From an uncultured bacterium (GTDB lineage: Bacteria > Planctomycetota > UBA1135 > UBA2386): a stretch of 13,160 nucleotides of DNA. Every line of letters starts with the position of its first letter. Within the stretch, counting starts at the first letter, position 1. The stretch is taken from assembly GCA_938003515.1 (NCBI GenBank), contig CALKYL010000469.1, positions 1-13,160 of the forward strand, read 5' to 3'. A model generated the notes under the pieces. That model ran no database searches. It was not told the DNA's origin and was given only the letters and a program-made list of their open reading frames with translations. Shown here one piece after another: positions 5,107 to 12,686 of this stretch. The translations under genes and the position numbers were made by a program.

Positions 5107-6959
5107 GCGAAGGCACGGCCAACGTCGGCGGGACGGCGCGCCGCGCCACGACGGCGGCGACCAGTCTCAGCGCGCTGCAGTGCGAGCTGCGCGGGCTGTT
5201 CCGGAACCGGCCGACGAACCGCGCGCTCGCCGAGGCGCTGCAGCGGATCGGCCAGCGGCTGGGCGCGATCTACGCCGTCGTGCACACGCGGCTCGGCGTG
5301 CACGTGCTGTCCGAGGAGTGGAGCGGCGACGAGGACCAGATCGACACCGGCGATCGCGAGCGCATCAACCAGGCGCTGTGGGAGTCGGTCTCGTCGGAGG
5401 AGGCCCGTTGCGTGCGCCTCAAGCCCGGCCAGAGCGAGCTGCTGCTCGCGACCGTCGTCATGTACGACCAGGGCGCGGAGCCGTCCGGCGGCGCGGCGGT
5501 CGTCGTCCCGCCCTGCGACCGCGGCCGCGCGCTGCAGGTGATGACGCAGCTCGAGGCGGTGCTCGGCTACCTGTCGCTGCTGCTCGACCAGGGCGGCGGC
5601 CGCGAACAGCGCGCCGCCGAGCGCCGGGAGATGCGGCCGACGGAGGAGGCCGACCACCCCGTCCGGCTCGCCTACGCGATCCTCGCCGATCTCGAGACGC
5701 GCTACGGGCTCGAGCTCGCCGCCGTCGGCTTCGTGCACCGCGGCCGCGTGCGCATCGCCGCGATGAGCGGCGTCGACGACCTGCGGGCCGCGAACCCGGG
5801 CGTCATGGCGGTCCGCGCCGCGATGGAGGAGTGCCTCGACCGGGGCGAGCCGGTGGTCTACGCGCCGCGCTCGGACGAAGTGCTGGACGACTGCCGGCTG
5901 CACGCGCAGTGGAGCAGCCAGGCGCACGGCAACCCGGTCGCCTCCTTCCCGCTGGTCTGCATGGGCGAGATCGTCGCGGTCGTGTCGATGAGCCAGGGCG
6001 GCGGCTCGCGGCTGACCCGCGAACAGGTCGTGCTGATGGCCGAGGAGCTGTCGGGCTACGCCGCGCTCGTGCCGCTGTCGCAGGCGGCCAACCGCACGCT
6101 GACCCGTCACGCCGCCGACATCCTGCGCCGCGGCGTGCGCCGGCTCGGCAGCCGCGGGCCGCTGCGCGTGCTGGGGCTGACCGCGGCCATGGCCGGCGCC
6201 GTCGCGTGGCTCGCGTTCGGCACCCTGCACCACACCTTCACGGTGCCGTGCACCGTCAAGGCGACGGACCGCCGCACGATCGCGTGCCCGCGCTCCGGCG
6301 TGCTCGCCGAGCTGTTCGTCCGGCCCGGCGACCGCGTGCGGCAGGGCCAGCTGCTCGCGGCGATCGACGCGAGCGACGACTTCCTGCAGCGCGCGGAGCT
6401 CAACGCCGAGATCGAGTCGCTCGCGGCGCTGATCGACCAGGCGGTGGCCAACCGCGACGCCGGCCTCGTGCGCGTGCACGAAGCCAAGAAGAAGAGCCTC
6501 GAGGCCCAGCTCGCGATCGTCGACGCCAGCATCGCGCAGGCCCAGATCCGCGCGCCGCACGACGGCCTGATCCTCGACGGCGACCTGCGCGAGGAGCTCG
6601 GCAGCCGCCTCGAGCTCGGCGTGCCGCTGTTCGAGCTGGCGCGCTACGACCGCGCGTCGATCGAGCTGCGCATCCCCGAGCACCTCGTGCTCGCGGCGCG
6701 CGACTGCCTGCAGGCGGACTTCGCCACGACGGCCCGGCCCGACCAGCCGCACCCGCTGCGCGCCCTGTCGATCGCGCCGTCGAGCACGATCGTCGACGAG
6801 CGCAACGTCTTCCTCGGCGAAGCGGACGTCGACATCGACCTGGCGCTCCTGCCCCCGGGCATGGAGGGCACCGCGCGCATCGACGGCGGCCCGCGCTCCG
6901 CGTGGTGGGTGCTGAGCCACCGCGTCACCGACTGGCTGCACCTCAACTTCTGGCTGTAG
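5103..6959 (+). CDS. GAF-GAF-TM-HlyD adaptor fusion protein
   Basis: A protein of 618 residues from GTG 5103, which overlaps the preceding stop as GTGA. Residues about 20-162 and 185-330 are two GAF-like sensory domains facing the cytoplasm (the second has LAAVGFVHRGRVRIAAMSG and SFPLVCMGEIVAVVSMS). A basic stretch (341-356, many Arg) precedes one membrane segment at about 354-373 (LRVLGLTAAMAGAVAWLAFG). The periplasmic part is HlyD-like: first lipoyl half 392-425 (SGVLAELFVRPGDRVRQGQL), short helical hairpin 427-478, second lipoyl half 481-512 (IRAPHDGLI), then a barrel region to the end. This joins a cytoplasmic sensor to a periplasmic adaptor in one chain. The next gene begins 14 bases later. 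A short coiled coil suggests docking to the M50 partner rather than to a TolC-like channel; this is inference. Confidence 0.85.
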   Translation: MSEGTANVGGTARRATTAATSLSALQCELRGLFRNRPTNRALAEALQRIGQRLGAIYAVVHTRLGVHVLSEEWSGDEDQIDTGDRERINQALWESVSSEEARCVRLKPGQSELLLATVVMYDQGAEPSGGAAVVVPPCDRGRALQVMTQLEAVLGYLSLLLDQGGGREQRAAERREMRPTEEADHPVRLAYAILADLETRYGLELAAVGFVHRGRVRIAAMSGVDDLRAANPGVMAVRAAMEECLDRGEPVVYAPRSDEVLDDCRLHAQWSSQAHGNPVASFPLVCMGEIVAVVSMSQGGGSRLTREQVVLMAEELSGYAALVPLSQAANRTLTRHAADILRRGVRRLGSRGPLRVLGLTAAMAGAVAWLAFGTLHHTFTVPCTVKATDRRTIACPRSGVLAELFVRPGDRVRQGQLLAAIDASDDFLQRAELNAEIESLAALIDQAVANRDAGLVRVHEAKKKSLEAQLAIVDASIAQAQIRAPHDGLILDGDLREELGSRLELGVPLFELARYDRASIELRIPEHLVLAARDCLQADFATTARPDQPHPLRALSIAPSSTIVDERNVFLGEADVDIDLALLPPGMEGTARIDGGPRSAWWVLSHRVTDWLHLNFWL

Positions 6960-6973
6960 ACGCGCCCGGGGCC

Positions 6974-9115
6974 ATGGCCGAGACCACCAGAACCGAACGC
7001 GTCCTCAGCCCGCTGCGGGTCAACCTGCGCTCGGACCTGTTCGTCACGCGGCAGCAGACGCGCGGCGGCCCCCGCTACGTCGTGCACGACCCGGTGTCGT
7101 TCCGCAACCACGCGTTCGAACCCGACGACTACCGCATCCTCACCGCGATCGTGCGGCAGCGCACGCTCGGCGAGACGCTGCGGCACCTCGTCGAGCGCGG
7201 CCTGCTCGACGACTCCGAGGACGACCGCCAGGGCTTCTACAAGTTCGTGCTCTGGCTGCACGGCATCGGCCTGCTACACCTGCCGATCACCGGCGGCAAC
7301 GTCGCCTTCGAGCGCATGCGCGAACGCGAGGCCGCGCGCCGCGGGCCGTGGTATCGGCTGCTGATCAGCCACCGCATCCCGGTCTGGAACCCCGACGCGT
7401 TCCTGCAGCGCACCCGGCGCTGCGTGTCGTGGCTGTTCCGCGCTCCGGGCCTCGTCGTCTGGCTCGCGCTGATGGGCCTGGTCGGCTGGAAGTGCGTCGG
7501 CCGCTTCGACGAGCTGTTCGCCGAGTCGACCGGCCTCCTGGCGCTGCACAACCTGCCGCTCCTGTGGCTGACGCTGGTCGGCCTCAAGGTGCTGCACGAG
7601 TTCGGGCACGCCTACGCCGCCAAGAGCTTCGGCGCGTCGGTGCCCGAGATGGGCGTGCAGATGATCATGATGACGCCGTGCGCCTACGTCGACGCCGGCG
7701 CGTCGTGGCGATTGCCGCGCGCGCGGCAGCGCGTCGTCGTCGGCGTCGCGGGCATGTACTTCGAGTCGTTCGTCGCCGCAGGCGCGGCGCTGGTGTGGGC
7801 AGGGACGACCGAAGGGCTGGTGCACGACTTCGCGCTCAACGTGGTCGCCCTCGCGAGCCTCGTCACGGTGTTGTTCAACGTCAACCCGCTGATGAAGTAC
7901 GACGGCTACTACCTGTTCAGCGACCTGGTCGGCGTGTTCAACCTGCAGCAGCGGGCGCAGGCGTTCCTCGCCGGCGTCGCCAACCGCATCGCGCTCGGCA
8001 AGCCCAGGCCCGCGCTGAAGTACTCCCGGTCCGAGCGCTGGCTGTACGCGCTGTACGGGCCGGCGTCGTTCGCGTACCGGCTGCTGCTCGCGTTCGTGCT
8101 GACGGGCCTGATGGTCATGCAGTGGCCGGCCGCCGGCATGGTGCTCGGCGCGGTGTTCGCCTGGGCGCTGATCGCGCGGCCGGCGCTCGGCCTCCTGCTC
8201 TCCCTGTGGCGCGACCCGGCGACGGTGCCGTACCGGACCCGCGGCCGCCGCGTCGCGCTCGCGCTGGTCTCGGTCGTGCCCCTGCTCGGCGCGCTCACGC
8301 CGATCTCGTGGTCGATCGTCGCGCCGGGCGTGCTCGACCCGCGCACCCGCCAGTCGGTGCGCGCGCCGGTCGGCGGCTTCGTCACCGCCGTGCCGGTCGC
8401 CCGCGGGGACGTCGTCGCCGCCGGCGACACGCTCTGCCGCCTGTCCAACCCCGAACTCGAGATGCGGCGGCTGCGCCTCGCGGGCGAACTGCTCGCCGAG
8501 CGCGAGGGCTTCGACGCGATCGAGCTGGTCGTTCCGACCCAGGCCTCGATCCACCGGGCGCGCATCTCGTATCTCGGCGCGAGCGTCGCCGAGCTCGACG
8601 AGCGCCTCGCGTCGCTGCGCCTGACGGCCACCGCGGACGGCACGGTCGCCGCCGCCGACCCCGCGAGCCTCACCGGCCGCTTCCTGCAGCAGGGCGAAGA
8701 GCTGTTCCAGGTGCACTCGGACCACCGCTTCCTGCGCGTGGTGCTGACGGAGGAGGACCTGTCGCGCACGCGGCTCGAGATCGGCTCGACGGCCGAGGTG
8801 CGGTGGACCTGCGCGCCGACCCGCTCGGTGCGCGGCGTCGTGCGCGAGATCCGCGCGTCGGCGTCGCGCTTCGAGCTGCCGCCGCCGCTGACCATGCTCG
8901 GCGGCGGCGACGTGTACGTGCGGCAGGTGTCCGACTCGCTGCTCGCGGCCGACCAGCCGTACCTGCACGTGCTGCTCGAGGTCGACTCGGTGCCGCTCGA
9001 AGCGCGCGGCTCGGGTCTGACGGCGCGGGTGCTGCTGCCGGCGCGGGTGCAGCTGCTCGGCAGCTGGGTGCAGCAGCGGGTGCTGTCGTTCTGGAACGCC
9101 TGGCGCATGTCGTGA
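6974..9115 (+). CDS. M50 (site-2-protease type) membrane metallopeptidase with HlyD-like C-terminus
   Basis: A protein of 713 residues from ATG 6974. Residues 14-105 resemble the PqqD-like winged-helix domain found at the start of many proteins of this type. Membrane segments lie near 158-175, 193-215, 253-276, 284-303, 368-410 and 426-450. The zinc site is complete: HEFGH at 208-212 inside a membrane helix, and the third-ligand motif NPLMKYDGYY at 304-313, as in M50/S2P proteases. Residues 455-600 form a biotinyl-lipoyl/HlyD-like periplasmic domain with a reduced hairpin (RAPVGGFVTAVPVARGDVVA, then ATADGTVAAADP), followed by a barrel-like end. S2P proteases cut substrates within membranes. 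In this fused family the substrate is not established to my knowledge. It is the last gene of the operon, and the adjacent tail-bearing PKD protein is a candidate target. Confidence 0.9.
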   Translation: MAETTRTERVLSPLRVNLRSDLFVTRQQTRGGPRYVVHDPVSFRNHAFEPDDYRILTAIVRQRTLGETLRHLVERGLLDDSEDDRQGFYKFVLWLHGIGLLHLPITGGNVAFERMREREAARRGPWYRLLISHRIPVWNPDAFLQRTRRCVSWLFRAPGLVVWLALMGLVGWKCVGRFDELFAESTGLLALHNLPLLWLTLVGLKVLHEFGHAYAAKSFGASVPEMGVQMIMMTPCAYVDAGASWRLPRARQRVVVGVAGMYFESFVAAGAALVWAGTTEGLVHDFALNVVALASLVTVLFNVNPLMKYDGYYLFSDLVGVFNLQQRAQAFLAGVANRIALGKPRPALKYSRSERWLYALYGPASFAYRLLLAFVLTGLMVMQWPAAGMVLGAVFAWALIARPALGLLLSLWRDPATVPYRTRGRRVALALVSVVPLLGALTPISWSIVAPGVLDPRTRQSVRAPVGGFVTAVPVARGDVVAAGDTLCRLSNPELEMRRLRLAGELLAEREGFDAIELVVPTQASIHRARISYLGASVAELDERLASLRLTATADGTVAAADPASLTGRFLQQGEELFQVHSDHRFLRVVLTEEDLSRTRLEIGSTAEVRWTCAPTRSVRGVVREIRASASRFELPPPLTMLGGGDVYVRQVSDSLLAADQPYLHVLLEVDSVPLEARGSGLTARVLLPARVQLLGSWVQQRVLSFWNAWRMS

Positions 9116-9355
9116 GGTGAGCTCGGGCCCGCTGGGGCTCGCTCTGGAGCCGGGGTGGTGGGCCGTGCGGAACTGCGCCAGCCGATCGACGCTCTCGCCC
9201 GACGCCGCCGACCGGGCCCGCGCCACCCAAGGCCGACCCACCCCGACCGCCCGACCGCCCAGCGAAGCCCACCGCCAGGTTACGTACTCACGAGTATCTA
9301 ACTGGCGCCGACGCCCCCCGCTGCCCTAACGTTCTCGCCCCGACGGGCCCTCGCG
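9116..9355 (+). promoter_or_regulatory. Intergenic region, likely promoter of the lipA operon
   Basis: A 240-base gap between the export operon and lipA, the longest without a gene here. Most of it is GC-rich, with a small tandem CCGACCGC at 9243-9258. The exception is an A/T-richer patch at 9279-9302 holding the inverted repeat TACTC-AC-GAGTA (9285-9296) and TATCTA (9295-9300), which only partly resembles a -10 box. The patch lies about 55-75 bases before the lipA ATG, a plausible place for a promoter or operator. No convincing terminator was found: GGCTC..GAGCC near 9133-9152 is a 5-bp stem without a T run. Confidence 0.35.
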
Positions 9356-10369
9356 ATGTCCTCGATCCACAACAAGCGCATCACCCCGGGCGAGAAGCCC
9401 GCCTGGCTCAAGGTGCCGATCCCGTCCGGCCCGACGGTCGCGCGCCTGACCAAGACGCTGCGCGACCGCGGCCTGCACACGGTCTGCGAAGAGGCCCGCT
9501 GCCCCAACATGGGCGAGTGCTGGGCGACCGGCACCGCCACCTTCATGGTGCTCGGCGACACCTGCACCCGCGGCTGCCGGTTCTGCGCCGTCAAGACCCA
9601 CGCGAAGGGCACCCCCGTCGATCCCGACGAGCCGCACAAGGTCGCCGAAGCGTCGGTCGCGATGGGCCTCAAGTACGTCGTCCTGACCATGGTCGACCGC
9701 GACGACCTGCCCGACGGCGGTGCTGCGCACGTCGCGGCGACGATCCGCGCGATCAAGCAGCGCGACCCCGACATGCTCGTCGAGGCGCTCGTCGGCGACT
9801 GGCTGCCGGCCGACCAGCAGTCGCGCGCCGACCTCCGCGCGCGCGAGCGCAGCATCGCGACCGTGCTCGACGCCGCACCGGACGTCTACGCGCACAACCT
9901 CGAGACCGTGCTGCGCCTGACGCCGCGCGTGCGCGACCACCGCTGCAGCTACACGGGCTCGCTCGAGACCCTGCGCATCGCGAAGCGGCTCCGGCCCGAC
10001 GTCGTGACCAAGTCGTCGCTGATGCTCGGCCTCGGCGAGAGCGAGCGCGAGGTCGAACAGACGATGGACGACCTGCGCGAGTTCGGCGTCGACGTCGTGA
10101 CGTTCGGCCAGTACCTGCGGCCGTCGCTGCTGCACCTGCCGGTCAAGGAGCACGTGACGCCGGCGCGCTTCCGGGCGCTCGAGCAGCGCGCGATGAAGAA
10201 GGGCTTCCTCTACGTCGCGTCGGGGCCGCTGGTGCGGTCGAGCTACAAGGCGGCCGAGTTCTACATCGCGGGGCTGTTGCGCCAGCGCAAGGCGGTGGCG
10301 GCGGCCCGCGAGCACGCCGCCGCGACCGCCGCGTGCGACGCGACCGGCGCGAAGGACGAGCAACCATGA
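9356..10369 (+). CDS. lipA: Lipoyl synthase LipA (radical SAM)
   Basis: A protein of 337 residues. LipA inserts two sulfur atoms at C6 and C8 of octanoyl groups on E2 and GcvH proteins. Both iron-sulfur sites are visible: auxiliary cluster C44-x4-C49-x5-C55 (CEEARCPNMGEC) and radical-SAM cluster C70-xxx-C74-xx-C77 (CTRGCRFC). KSSLMLGLGE (219-228), GQYLRPS (251-257) and the C-terminal RSSY (294-297), whose serine coordinates the auxiliary cluster in known LipA structures, are present. Residues 146-168 are longer than usual between the LVEAL strand and PDVYAHN, and an Ala-rich tail follows residue 310. The ATG at 9356 gives the normal N-terminus; there is no clear ribosome site. Its stop overlaps the E1 alpha start as ATGA, so cofactor synthesis and lipoyl enzyme are co-translated. 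No lipB or lplA is in the window. Confidence 0.97.
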   Translation: MSSIHNKRITPGEKPAWLKVPIPSGPTVARLTKTLRDRGLHTVCEEARCPNMGECWATGTATFMVLGDTCTRGCRFCAVKTHAKGTPVDPDEPHKVAEASVAMGLKYVVLTMVDRDDLPDGGAAHVAATIRAIKQRDPDMLVEALVGDWLPADQQSRADLRARERSIATVLDAAPDVYAHNLETVLRLTPRVRDHRCSYTGSLETLRIAKRLRPDVVTKSSLMLGLGESEREVEQTMDDLREFGVDVVTFGQYLRPSLLHLPVKEHVTPARFRALEQRAMKKGFLYVASGPLVRSSYKAAEFYIAGLLRQRKAVAAAREHAAATAACDATGAKDEQP

Positions 10370-11478
10370 CCACCGAACTGCTGACGATCCTCGACAAGGA
10401 CGGCAAGGCCCAGCGCGGCAAGGACCCGAACCTGCCGGCCGAGGAGCTGAAGCGCCTCTACCGGCTGATGGTCACGACGCGGCTGATGGACGACCGCGGC
10501 CTCGCGCTGCAGCGCCAGGGTCGCATCGGCTTCTACCTGCAGTCGACCGGCCAGGAGGCGTCGCACCTCGGCGCCGCCTACGCGCTCGAGGACAGCGACT
10601 GGCTGTTCCCGGCCTATCGCCAGCCGGGCATCCTGCTGCTGCGCGGCGTGCCGCTCGAGAAGGTCGTCTGCGAGTGGTTCGGCAACGCCGGCGACACCTC
10701 GAAGGGCCGCCAGATGCCGGTGCACTACAGCTTCCGCGAGGCGAACTTCGTCTCGATCAGCTCGCCGATCGGCACGCAGCTGAGCCAGGCGGCGGGGGCG
10801 GGCATGGCGGCGCGCATCCGCGGCGACGACACCGTCTTCATGACGTTCTGCGGCGACGGCGGCACCAGCAGCAACGACTTCCACTGCGGACTCAACTTCG
10901 CCGCGGTGTTCAAGGCGCCGGTCGTGTTCGTCGTCGAGAACAACGGCTGGGCGATCTCGGTGCCGAGTCGCAAGCAGACGGTCAGCGAGTCGATGGCGAT
11001 CAAGGCCGACGCCTACGGCATGCCCGGCGTGCGCGTCGACGGCAACGACCTGCTCGCCGTCTACCGCGTCTGCAAGGAGGCGGTCGAGCGCGCGCGGCGC
11101 GGCGAGGGCCCGACGCTCGTCGAGACCGTGACCTACCGCATCGCGTCGCACTCGAGCTCCGACGACGCGCAGCGCTACCGCGACAAGAAGGAGTTCGAGT
11201 CCTGGCAGAAGAAGGACCCGATCCAGCGCTTCCAGCGCTACCTCAAGCACAAGAAGCTCTGGAACGAGTCGTTCGAGCAGGAGTGCGTCGACGGCGCGAA
11301 GGCGGCGCTCCAGGAGGCCGTCAAGGCCGCCGAAGCGCAGCCGGCGCCCGGTCCCGAGACGCTCTTCGACGACGTCTACATGAACCAGACCCCGCAGCTG
11401 AAGGCGCAGAAGAAGGAGCTGCACGACCTCGTGCAGAAGGGCTTCGTCGGCGGCGAGGTCGGCCACTTCCCACTCTGA
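10366..11478 (+). CDS. 2-oxo acid dehydrogenase E1 component, alpha subunit (pyruvate or branched-chain)
   Basis: A protein of 370 residues. With the beta subunit it decarboxylates a 2-oxo acid on thiamine diphosphate and transfers the acyl group to the E2 lipoyl arm. The thiamine diphosphate motif is complete: GDGGTSS at 163-169 and ENN at 191-193, about 30 residues apart. YRQPGILLLRG (84-94) and SSPIGTQLSQAAG (132-144) are typical for heterotetrameric E1. SHSSSDDAQRYRD (261-273) corresponds to the phosphorylation-loop region and resembles branched-chain E1 alpha more than classic PDH E1 alpha. The N-terminal layout (short extension, then FYLQSTGQEA at 56-65) also matches Gram-positive PdhA, so the substrate cannot be decided. 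The start overlaps the lipA stop. The stop lies within a 15-bp sequence repeated 17 bases later. Confidence 0.93.
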   Translation: MTTELLTILDKDGKAQRGKDPNLPAEELKRLYRLMVTTRLMDDRGLALQRQGRIGFYLQSTGQEASHLGAAYALEDSDWLFPAYRQPGILLLRGVPLEKVVCEWFGNAGDTSKGRQMPVHYSFREANFVSISSPIGTQLSQAAGAGMAARIRGDDTVFMTFCGDGGTSSNDFHCGLNFAAVFKAPVVFVVENNGWAISVPSRKQTVSESMAIKADAYGMPGVRVDGNDLLAVYRVCKEAVERARRGEGPTLVETVTYRIASHSSSDDAQRYRDKKEFESWQKKDPIQRFQRYLKHKKLWNESFEQECVDGAKAALQEAVKAAEAQPAPGPETLFDDVYMNQTPQLKAQKKELHDLVQKGFVGGEVGHFPL

Positions 11479-11505
11479 GCATCCGGCCAATCTGAGCATC
11501 CGGCC
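11474..11505 (+). repeat. 15-bp tandem direct repeat spanning the E1 alpha stop codon
   Basis: TCTGAGCATCCGGCC occurs at 11474-11488 and again, exactly, at 11491-11505, separated by AA (period 17). The first copy contains the stop TGA of E1 alpha. It looks like a small local duplication. The rest of the 126-base gap to the E1 beta gene shows only the palindrome CCGGGCCCGG at 11504-11513 and no strong terminator or promoter. Confidence 0.9.
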
Positions 11506-11604
11506 GGGCCCGGGGCCTCCGACCGAGCCAACGACCCCGGCGATCCGAACCATCTGGCAGACGAGCGGCGCGCCGCCGCCCCCCGAAGGCACTGCGAGAC
11601 CAAC

Positions 11605-12621
11605 ATGACCGCGACCAAGAAGAAGGCGGGCGCCGGCGAGACCGGCACCAAGGTGATGACGCTGCTCGAGGCGATCACGGACGCGCTGCGCACCGAGATG
11701 CGGAACGACGACCGCGTCGTCGTGTTCGGCGAGGACGTCGGCCCGAAGGGCGGCGTGTTCGGCGCGACCGCCGGCCTGTTCGACGAGTTCGGCGAGCAGC
11801 GCTGCTTCGACACGCCGCTGAGCGAGTGCGGCATCCTCGGCACCGGCGTCGGCATGGCGGTCTACGGCATGCGGCCGGTCGCGGAGATCCAGTTCCTCGA
11901 CTTCATCTACCCCGGCTTCGACCAGATCGTCAGCGAGGCCGCCAAGATGCGCTACCGCTCGGGCGGCGAGTACACGTGTCCGCTCGTGATCCGCTCGCCG
12001 TACGGCGGCGGCATCCGCGGCGGCCACTACCACAGCCAGTCGTCCGAGGCCTACTTCTGCCACACGCCCGGCCTCAAGGTCGTGATCCCGTCGACGCCGG
12101 CCGACGCCAAGGGCCTGTTGATCGCGTCGATCCGCGACGAGGACCCGGTCATGTTCCTCGAGCCGAAGGCGATCTACCGCCACGCGAAGGGCGAGGTGCC
12201 GCTCGGCGAGCACGTCGTCGAGCTCGGCAAGGCGCGCGTCGCCCGCGAAGGCACCGACGTCACGCTCCTGTGCTACGGCGCGATGGTGCCGGTCTGCGAG
12301 AAGGCCGCCGCCGAAGCCGAGCAGGAGGGCCGCAGCGTCGAGGTCGTCGACCTGCGCACGCTGGTGCCGCTCGACGAGCAGACGGTGCTCGAGTCGGTCA
12401 AGAAGACCGGGCGCGTCGTGGTCGTCTACGAGGCGCCGAAGACCGGCGGCTACGGCGGCGAGCTCGCGGCGATCGTCGCCGAGAAGGCGATCGAGTACCT
12501 CGAAGGGCCGATCGTGCGCGTCGCCGGCTTCGACACGCCGTTCCCGTACACGCTCGAGCACCTGTACATGCCGGACCACAAGCGCGTGCTCGCCGGCATC
12601 GAGAAGACCTTCGTCTGGTAG
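11605..12621 (+). CDS. 2-oxo acid dehydrogenase E1 component, beta subunit
   Basis: A protein of 338 residues, normal for the family. It forms the alpha2-beta2 E1 with the preceding gene and supplies the half of the active site that binds the thiamine diphosphate pyrimidine. Visible landmarks are VFGEDVG (40-46), DTPLSECGILG (69-79) with the activating Glu at 74, QFLDFIYPGFDQI (97-109), RSPYGGG (130-136), YHSQSSEAYF (142-151) and the C-terminal domain ending FDTPFP..LEHLYMP. The order GVFGATAGL then FDTPLSE resembles branched-chain E1 beta. The first 15 residues are a Lys/Gly-rich extension. GAAGG about 16 bases upstream is too distant to be a good ribosome site; the start at 11605 is chosen by alignment to family length. 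The E2 gene starts 65 bases downstream. Confidence 0.95.
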   Translation: MTATKKKAGAGETGTKVMTLLEAITDALRTEMRNDDRVVVFGEDVGPKGGVFGATAGLFDEFGEQRCFDTPLSECGILGTGVGMAVYGMRPVAEIQFLDFIYPGFDQIVSEAAKMRYRSGGEYTCPLVIRSPYGGGIRGGHYHSQSSEAYFCHTPGLKVVIPSTPADAKGLLIASIRDEDPVMFLEPKAIYRHAKGEVPLGEHVVELGKARVAREGTDVTLLCYGAMVPVCEKAAAEAEQEGRSVEVVDLRTLVPLDEQTVLESVKKTGRVVVVYEAPKTGGYGGELAAIVAEKAIEYLEGPIVRVAGFDTPFPYTLEHLYMPDHKRVLAGIEKTFVW

Positions 12622-12686
12622 CGCCGACCGACTGGCGGCACCAGCCTCCCCGAGTCACAGACCCGCACACCCCCACCCGCACTCCC

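Noticed and set aside
3807..6941. Minus-strand open frame of more than 1000 codons opposite the adaptor operon
   Set aside because: Arg/Asp/Val/Leu-rich mirror of GC-biased codons; the + strand has clear domains and tight operon spacing.
9133..9152. GGCTC..GAGCC hairpin after the M50 gene as a terminator
   Set aside because: Short stem and no T run; such stems occur often by chance in DNA this GC-rich.
7274..9241. Long minus-strand frame opposite the M50 gene
   Set aside because: No domain or motif; the + strand frame has HEFGH, NPxxxxDG and lipoyl motifs.
9117..9329. Possible 70-residue gene from GTG 9117 after the M50 stop
   Set aside because: Random-looking Arg/Pro-rich composition, no ribosome site, and it covers the probable lipA promoter.
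10366..11478. Firm assignment of the E1 substrate as pyruvate or as branched-chain keto acids
   Set aside because: Motifs point both ways; the catalytic E2 domain that would help lies outside the window.
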